This document shows positions 59,341 to 64,000 of a stretch of DNA of 64,000 bases, piece after piece. The notes under the pieces are model-generated. The model saw nothing but the letters and a program-made list of their open reading frames with translations. It was not told the origin of the DNA and did no database searches. Every line of letters starts with the position of its first letter. Within the stretch, counting starts at the first letter, position 1. This DNA is from Pelomonas dachongensis (lineage in GTDB: Bacteria; Pseudomonadota; Gammaproteobacteria; Burkholderiales; Burkholderiaceae_C), in the NCBI RefSeq assembly GCF_043555865.1, contig NZ_JBIGHY010000001.1, forward strand, positions 248,001 to 312,000. The letters run 5' to 3'. The translations under genes and the position numbers were made by a program.

Positions 59341-59414
59341 GGCAGGGCGCGAAAGCGGCTCGGTCGTGGGTTGAGGTTGATCTGAAACGCTCGGTGCGTT
59401 GAGCGAATCCGCTG

Positions 59415-59443
59415 ATTGTGAAAACTGTTCACGCCCTGGTCAA
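59415..59443 (-). promoter_or_regulatory. Sigma-70-like minus-strand promoter
   Basis: TTGACC (minus strand, 59438-59443), exactly 17 bases, then CACAAT (59415-59420). It points at the 59-residue ORF and is among the best promoter matches in the window. Confidence 0.65.
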
Positions 59444-59489
59444 GCGTGGCGCGCCACCTAGAATTCGTGTGAAGTGTTTTAACAACACT
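59418..59489. promoter_or_regulatory. Operator-like inverted repeats before the HTH gene
   Basis: GTGAA-N5-TTCAC (59418-59432) overlaps the -10 and spacer of the minus-strand promoter. AGTGTT-N5-AACACT (59473-59489) lies just upstream of the HTH gene, after a -10-like TAGAAT (59459-59464). The arrangement looks like a divergent switch controlled by the HTH protein. Confidence 0.5.
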
Positions 59490-59509
59490 GGCTTCCTCGC
59501 CTGCATCAC

Positions 59510-59874
59510 GTGTCCAGCCCCGCCACCGTCCGCCGACTCAACTGGCTCGCGTTGTTCCAGGCCTTCGCCGAGGCTCGCATCACCGCGGGTGATCCGCCCA
59601 AGGGGCTGGAGGCCGCCTGGGCCACGCGCATCGGCGTGAGCGGCGCTACGTGGTCATGGCCAAGAGCGGCGCGCGGCCCATCGGCGACAAGCTGGCGCTG
59701 CAGATCGAACACCACTGCGACAAGCCGGCCGGCTGGATCGACGAGGCGCGCGAGCCCAGCGGTCTCACGCCCGCAGAGCAGCAGTTCCTGGCCCAGGCGC
59801 TGAAGACCTACCGCGGCACCAACAGTGACGGGCGCAAGCGGCTCAGGCAGTGGCTGAAGGAGTTCGGCGGCTGA
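59510..59874 (+). pseudogene. HTH regulator-like gene broken by a frameshift
   Basis: Two overlapping frames together encode one protein of about 120 residues. GTG at 59510 gives 'RRLNWLALFQAFAEARITAG' up to 'WATRIGVS' at about 59640; then a different frame continues with 'ERRYVVMAKSGARPIGDKLA' and ends 'RKRLRQWLKEFGG' at 59874. A lost 4-base repeat unit (GAGC, at TGAGC[GAGC]GGC) would explain the shift exactly. The intact form resembles small Cro/XRE-like regulators of betaproteobacteria. The second part alone (GTG 59650) could make 74 residues. Confidence 0.65.
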
Positions 59875-59939
59875 CGACCTGGCGGGCGCGACAGCCCGGC
59901 GTCAGCAGCTGCCGGTGACTCGCGCCATACTGCCCACCC

Positions 59940-60620
59940 ATGCGCATCCTGCTCGTCGAAGACGACGAACAACTCGTCGAAACCACTGCCCGTGCCCTAC
60001 GGTCACAAGGTTGGGTCGTTGACTGCTCGTCGCGCGGGGAGCCGGTGCCGCGCTCGCTGCGCGAGGACGCCTACGACCTGCTCATCCTGGACATCGGCCT
60101 GGCCGGCATCGACGGCTTCGAGACGCTGCGCCGCGTGCGCGTCGACGGGCTGGTCGTGCCGGTGCTGCTGCTGACCGCCCGCGACGCCGTCGAGGACCGG
60201 GTGCGCGGCCTTGAAGGTGGCGCCGATGACTACCTCGTCAAGCCGTTCGCGCTGACCGAGCTGGTGGCGCGGGCCCGTGCGCTGGTGCGCCGCAGCCAGG
60301 CGCGCACCAGCAACAAGATCCAGCTCGCCCGGCTGCGCATCGACCAGGAGGCGCGCCGCGCCTTCATCGACGAGGAGCCGCTGGCGCTGTCCGCCCGCGA
60401 GTGGGACGTGCTGGGCTACCTGATGGCGCGTGCTGGCAAGGTGGTGTCCAAGGAGCACATCGCCATGGCCAGCAATGCGTGGGACCAGGGCGTCAGCGAC
60501 AACGCCATCGAGGTCTGCCTGTCGCGCCTGCGCGCCAAGATCGAGCCGGGCGGCGTGCAGCTGCGCACCGTGCGGGGACTGGGCTACCTGCTAGAGGAAA
60601 CCCCGCCGACCCATGGCTGA
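59940..60620 (+). CDS. OmpR-family response regulator
   Basis: A 226-residue DNA-binding response regulator, QseB/PmrA-like. The receiver has D8-D9, phospho-acceptor D51 (LLILDIGLAG) and K101 in YLVKPF. The winged helix is in the C-terminal half ('LSAREWDVLGYLMARAGKVV', 'VCLSRLRAKIEPGGVQLRTV'). It overlaps the kinase gene by 8 bases; the two form a two-component system. Confidence 0.95.
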   Translation: MRILLVEDDEQLVETTARALRSQGWVVDCSSRGEPVPRSLREDAYDLLILDIGLAGIDGFETLRRVRVDGLVVPVLLLTARDAVEDRVRGLEGGADDYLVKPFALTELVARARALVRRSQARTSNKIQLARLRIDQEARRAFIDEEPLALSAREWDVLGYLMARAGKVVSKEHIAMASNAWDQGVSDNAIEVCLSRLRAKIEPGGVQLRTVRGLGYLLEETPPTHG

Positions 60621-61992
60621 GCGCCGCAGCGCCAGCCTGCAGCGGCGGCTGTTCGTCTGGCTGCTGCTGCCGTTGCTGGTGGTGCTGCCCGTGCTGGGCG
60701 TGGCCTTGTATGGCCAGGTGCAGCACACTGCGCAGAGCTGGCTGGACGAAGGCCTGGAAGACACCGCGCTGACGCTGGCAGGTCAGATCGACCTGCGGGG
60801 CGGCGAGCCGAGCGTCGACATCGGCGCCACCATGGACCGGGCGCTGCGCTTCGACCGGCAGGACGACGTCTTCTACCTGGTGCAGGGCCCGCGCGGCGAG
60901 GTCCTGCAGGGCGATGCCGGCCTGATCGAGCTGCTGCCGCGCCCGCCGCCGCAGGCGCCCGGCAGCGTCTTCTACGGCGACGTGAAGCTGCGCGGCCGGG
61001 TGCTGCGGCTGGTGCAGCTGGGCCGCGACTGCGGCGCGGGCGCCTGCCAGGTGATGGTGGCTGAGACGCTGAACAAGCGCGATGCGCTGCAGCGCGAGAT
61101 CGCCACCTATGTGGCGGTGAACGGCGTCATGCTGGCGCTGCTGCTCGCGCTGGCCGGCTGGTGGGCCATCCGCCAGGGCCTGGCGCCGCTGACGGGCCTC
61201 AGCAGCGAGCTGGAGCGCCGCGACCTGCACCGCCTCACGCCGCTGACGGCGCGGCTGCCGCGCGAGTTGGTGCCGCTGCAGGCGGCCTTCAACCGACTGT
61301 TCGAACGGCTCGGCCGCGCCGCCGAGGCGCAGCGCGAATTCCTGGCCGACGCCGCCCATCAGCTGCGCACGCCGCTGACGTCGCTGCAGACCGAGATCGA
61401 GCTGGCCCTGCTGGAGCCGCACGACGCGCGCGTCGACCCGCTGCTGCAGCGGCTGCGCCAGCGCGTCGTGCGCAGCGCGCGGCTGGCGCAGCAGCTGCTG
61501 TCGCTGGCCCGCGCCGAGGACCGCAGCGTGGACGTGGGCCAGGTGCTGGACCTGCGCGACGTCGCCACCGAGAGCGGCCAGGAATGGGCTCACCGCAGCC
61601 TGCCCAGCGGCGTCGATCTGGGTTTCGAGCTGGTCGAGGCGCCGGCGCTGGGCCATGCCTTCCTGCTGCGTGAGGCGCTGGAGAACCTGATCCACAACGC
61701 CGTCAGCTACGCCGGGGCCGGCGCGCGCATCACCGTGCGCTGCGGCAGCGGCACGCCGGGATCCTGGCTGGAGGTGGAGGACAACGGCCCCGGCATCCCG
61801 CCCGGCGAGCGTGCCGTGGCGCTGCAGCGCTTCCGCCGCGGCGACAAGGCCAGCGGCGCCGGCAGCGGCCTGGGGCTGGCCATCGCGGCGGACATCATGG
61901 CCCGCCATGGCGGCCGGCTGGAGCTGCTGGATGCACATGCCGGCCCGGGCCTGCGCGTGCGGCTCAGCCTGCCGCCCGTGCAACCCGTCTGA
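60613..61992 (+). CDS. Sensor histidine kinase, QseC-like
   Basis: A 459-residue inner-membrane kinase: TM1 near residues 14-34, a periplasmic domain of about 125 residues, TM2 near 158-180, a HAMP-like linker, and the phospho-acceptor His near 249 in 'EFLADAAHQLRTPLTSLQ'. The ATPase domain has 'NLIHNAVSYAGAGARI', 'VEDNGPGIPPGERAVALQRF' and GSGLGLAIAA. The periplasmic cysteines ('DCGAGACQ') might form a disulfide. Partner of the regulator at 59940. Confidence 0.95.
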   Translation: MAERRSASLQRRLFVWLLLPLLVVLPVLGVALYGQVQHTAQSWLDEGLEDTALTLAGQIDLRGGEPSVDIGATMDRALRFDRQDDVFYLVQGPRGEVLQGDAGLIELLPRPPPQAPGSVFYGDVKLRGRVLRLVQLGRDCGAGACQVMVAETLNKRDALQREIATYVAVNGVMLALLLALAGWWAIRQGLAPLTGLSSELERRDLHRLTPLTARLPRELVPLQAAFNRLFERLGRAAEAQREFLADAAHQLRTPLTSLQTEIELALLEPHDARVDPLLQRLRQRVVRSARLAQQLLSLARAEDRSVDVGQVLDLRDVATESGQEWAHRSLPSGVDLGFELVEAPALGHAFLLREALENLIHNAVSYAGAGARITVRCGSGTPGSWLEVEDNGPGIPPGERAVALQRFRRGDKASGAGSGLGLAIAADIMARHGGRLELLDAHAGPGLRVRLSLPPVQPV

Positions 61993-62088
61993 GCGACACG
62001 CCTGCCCGGCAGCGCGCAGAGATGCACCGTCGCAGCGCGTCTTTTGCGGCCACCGCGGGTGGCGTGCCGGTCTAGCATTGGCTCACCC

Positions 62089-62655
62089 ATGTCCCGTCCT
62101 GCCCTTTCCCTTGGCGTTTTTCCCGCTGCGCTGCTGGCCCTGAGCCTGGGCGGCTGCGGCGCGCCCAGCCAGCCGTTGCCGATGGTCATCACCCCGGCCG
62201 AGGCGCTGCAGGTGCGCGGCTGGGTGCCCGAGGCGCTGCAGGGCCAGGTCGTCGTCGCACCGGTGCGCGGCGGGGCGGACACCGGCCGCTGGTGGGGGTC
62301 GCTGGTCAGCGCCGGTGTGTTCCAGCACGCGCTGGAGGAGTCGCTGCATGCGGTCGGCATGCGGGCGCTGTCGCGCGATCCGGCGCCGCGCTTCGAGCTG
62401 CAGGCGCACCTGGTGCTGCTGGACCAGACCCGCGTGCCCGCGGCCGGCGTTACGACGGGCACCGCGGTGCAGTACACGCTGACGGACAACGCCGCCGGCC
62501 GCGTGATCTACCAGCGCCGCATCTACAACCAGGAAGAGGCTGGCCTGGGCGACGCGCTCGGCTCGCCTTCCGAGCGCCTGCGCATTGCCAACGAGCGTGC
62601 GCTGCGCGCCAACATCGGTCTCGTGCTGCGCGACCTTGTAACGCTCAGGCCCTGA
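62089..62655 (+). CDS. Lipoprotein, unknown function
   Basis: A 188-residue lipoprotein (lipobox SLGGC, Cys23). The mature domain ('GQVVVAPVRGGADTGRWWGS', 'FQHALEESLHAVGMRAL', 'FELQAHLVLLDQ', 'RANIGLVLRDLVTL') resembles small outer-membrane proteins with a LptE- or GNA1162-like alpha/beta fold. Function unknown. It converges on the nitrilase gene 35 bases further on. Confidence 0.8.
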   Translation: MSRPALSLGVFPAALLALSLGGCGAPSQPLPMVITPAEALQVRGWVPEALQGQVVVAPVRGGADTGRWWGSLVSAGVFQHALEESLHAVGMRALSRDPAPRFELQAHLVLLDQTRVPAAGVTTGTAVQYTLTDNAAGRVIYQRRIYNQEEAGLGDALGSPSERLRIANERALRANIGLVLRDLVTLRP

Positions 62656-62690
62656 ATTGAACCCCTCGCCCGGCAAGGTGCGAGCGGAAC

Positions 62691-63497
62691 CTAGAAGCGG
62701 CGGTGACCCAAAGCCGGCAGTTGCTGCCTCACCTGGGCCAGGCGCTGGGCGTCCAACTCCGCCAGCGTCACTCCCTCGCCTTCGGGCAGCACGGCCAGCA
62801 CTTCGCCCCAGGGGTCCACGATCATGCTGTGGCCCCAGGTGCGGCGGCCGTTCTCATGCCGGCCGCCCTGCGCTGGCGCAATGACGTAGCACTGGTTCTC
62901 CACGGCGCGGGCGCGCAGCAGCAGCTCCCAGTGCTTTTCGCCGGTCGTGTACGTGAATGCGGCCGGCACCGCCAGCAGGTCGCAGGGGTTGTAGGTGCGG
63001 AACAGCTCGGGGAAGCGCAGGTCGTAGCAGACCGACAGCCCGGTGCGCAGGCGGACGTCGTCCACCTGCGCGTCGAACGCCGTGGGCTGGCTGCCGGCCT
63101 CCAGCACGCGCGCCTCGTCGTAGCTCTCGCGGCCGTTGTCGTAGGCGAACAGGTGGATCTTGTCGTAGCGCGCGACGACCTCGCCGGCGGGCGAGAACAC
63201 CAGCGTGGTGTTGCGTGCGCGGCCGGGCGTGTCCGCCCGGATGGGCAGCGTGCCGCCGATGACCCACAGCCCCAGCTCGCGCGCCGCCAGCGACAGCATG
63301 GCCTGGATGGGGCCATCGCCCGGCGTCTCGGCGAAGGCTAGCTTGTCGCTGTCCTGGTGGCCCATCAGGCAGAAATACTCGGGCAGCGCGGCGAGCCGGG
63401 CGCCTTGAGCGGCGGCCGATTCGAGCAGCCGGCGGGCGGTGGCGAGGTTGGCGGCCAGGTCAGTGCCGGAGACCATCTGGAGGGCGGCGATCTTCAT
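62691..63497 (-). CDS. Carbon-nitrogen hydrolase, Nit1/Nit2-like
   Basis: A 268-residue nitrilase-superfamily amidase, probably a deaminated-glutathione or omega-amidase repair enzyme of the cytoplasm. The catalytic triad is visible: E40 (AALPEYF), K113 (YDKIHLF) and C157 (GLSVCYDLRFPEL). 'RARAVENQCYVIAPAQGG' is also typical. The ATG at 63497 starts the usual 'MKIAALQM'. Confidence 0.93.
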   Translation of the reverse strand: MKIAALQMVSGTDLAANLATARRLLESAAAQGARLAALPEYFCLMGHQDSDKLAFAETPGDGPIQAMLSLAARELGLWVIGGTLPIRADTPGRARNTTLVFSPAGEVVARYDKIHLFAYDNGRESYDEARVLEAGSQPTAFDAQVDDVRLRTGLSVCYDLRFPELFRTYNPCDLLAVPAAFTYTTGEKHWELLLRARAVENQCYVIAPAQGGRHENGRRTWGHSMIVDPWGEVLAVLPEGEGVTLAELDAQRLAQVRQQLPALGHRRF

Positions 63498-63544
63498 GGC
63501 GCGATGCTAGCCCCCCGAGCAGCATTGCGGCACTGCGGCGGCCT

Positions 63545-64000
63545 TCAGGGGCGACCGCACATCATGCGTCCTCTGCCCGGCAGGTCGAGCTGTGCGTAGT
63601 GCAGCACTCCGGGCGCCGGCAGCCCGATGCCCGCGCCTGCGCCGTCGGCCCGGTTGACCGAATAAATCACGCCGGGAGTGTTGCCGACCGGATCGATCAT
63701 CAGCGTCTCGCTGTGGGCGGCGTCGGCCGCCGTGAAGCGGTGATCGCCCGCCTGCAGCGTCTTGCCGTCGAACGAGAACGCCAGCGTCACCGGACCGCTC
63801 TTGCTGGCGGGGTCGATGCACAGCATGGAGGTGCCGGGCGCCTGCAGATGCTTGGCGGCGAGCGGCCACATGCCCTGGGTCACACGCGCCGGCGGCGTGG
63901 TGCCGCCCACGCACAGGTTGCCACGCGTGCGGCTGGTGTCGCCCTCGTGGGCCATCGCGTCGCGCTCGTCGGTGATGCTGGCGCTGAGCGAGCCGTTCTG
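63545..64000 (-). CDS. C-terminal part of an unknown protein, cut by window edge
   Basis: 152 in-frame codons run from the window edge to a stop at 63545. The translated part is beta-rich and Gly/Pro-containing ('SLSASITDERDAMAHEGDTS', 'GNLCVGGTTPPARVTQGMW', 'LPGRGRMMCGRP') with four cysteines, suggesting an exported protein. I do not recognise a family, and the N-terminus is out of view. Confidence 0.65.
   Translation of the reverse strand, partial: QNGSLSASITDERDAMAHEGDTSRTRGNLCVGGTTPPARVTQGMWPLAAKHLQAPGTSMLCIDPASKSGPVTLAFSFDGKTLQAGDHRFTAADAAHSETLMIDPVGNTPGVIYSVNRADGAGAGIGLPAPGVLHYAQLDLPGRGRMMCGRP

Overview
The window is a dense, very GC-rich (roughly 68-70% by eye) chromosomal segment from a betaproteobacterium, most likely order Burkholderiales near the Rubrivivax/Leptothrix/Roseateles group. 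This rests on family content: a DUF3567 protein, DUF3108, DUF4197, a COG4389 'site-specific recombinase' membrane protein, a fused indolepyruvate:ferredoxin oxidoreductase beside an Lrp regulator, a PEP-CTERM-associated acyltransferase and tandem YceI genes with cytochrome b561. Genes are tightly packed, with many ATGA/GTGA stop-start overlaps. No rRNA, IS element, complete prophage or CRISPR array was seen.

Layout. 1-10.9 kb: DNA repair (tag, cut by the window edge), ApaG, a COG4389 membrane protein, MltA, small cytochrome c, a GT51-like remnant protein, a large FAD oxidoreductase, methylglyoxal synthase and an EamA exporter. 11-19.4 kb: a bL12-CTD-like membrane protein, a diguanylate cyclase, an Lrp regulator divergent from the 1181-residue indolepyruvate oxidoreductase, a lipoprotein, an orphan solute-binding protein and a second EamA transporter. 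19.4-24.2 kb: a TRAP transporter (dctP-dctQ-dctM, with an enlarged dctM) and the PEP-CTERM acyltransferase. 24.5-29 kb: cytochrome b561 plus two YceI proteins, then a LytS/LytTR two-component operon. 29-32.7 kb: a redox-stress block (soxR, fpr, a questin-oxidase-like gene with a candidate SoxR box) and an XRE-cupin/GNAT pair behind two palindromes. 32.7-42.5 kb: a twin AAA+ ATPase, DUF3567, DUF3108, a degenerate FAH-like protein coupled to a nucleoside hydrolase, GAF-GGDEF, DUF4197, a ProQ/FinO RNA chaperone and an M17 aminopeptidase. 43-51.4 kb: a DTW tRNA-modifying enzyme, DsbD plus a redoxin, glutaminase, an RNA methyltransferase, and an ECF sigma/membrane protein/serine hydrolase operon. 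51.4-57.2 kb: a periplasmic molybdenum hydroxylase (iorA-iorB) coupled to its AraC regulator, and a Ser/Thr kinase with a membrane heme-c sensor.

57.3-59.9 kb is the one clearly accessory stretch. On the minus strand it holds an HNH nuclease gene, a tRNA-like element, an atypical tRNA with a CUG anticodon, and only the last 86 codons of an rtcB RNA ligase gene with its terminator intact. A frameshifted HTH regulator lies divergent on the plus strand behind operator-like repeats. I regard this as the best candidate for an unusual, possibly decaying, RNA-repair or RNA-conflict module. 59.9-64 kb returns to ordinary content: an OmpR/histidine kinase pair, a lipoprotein, a Nit-type amidohydrolase and a truncated unknown gene.
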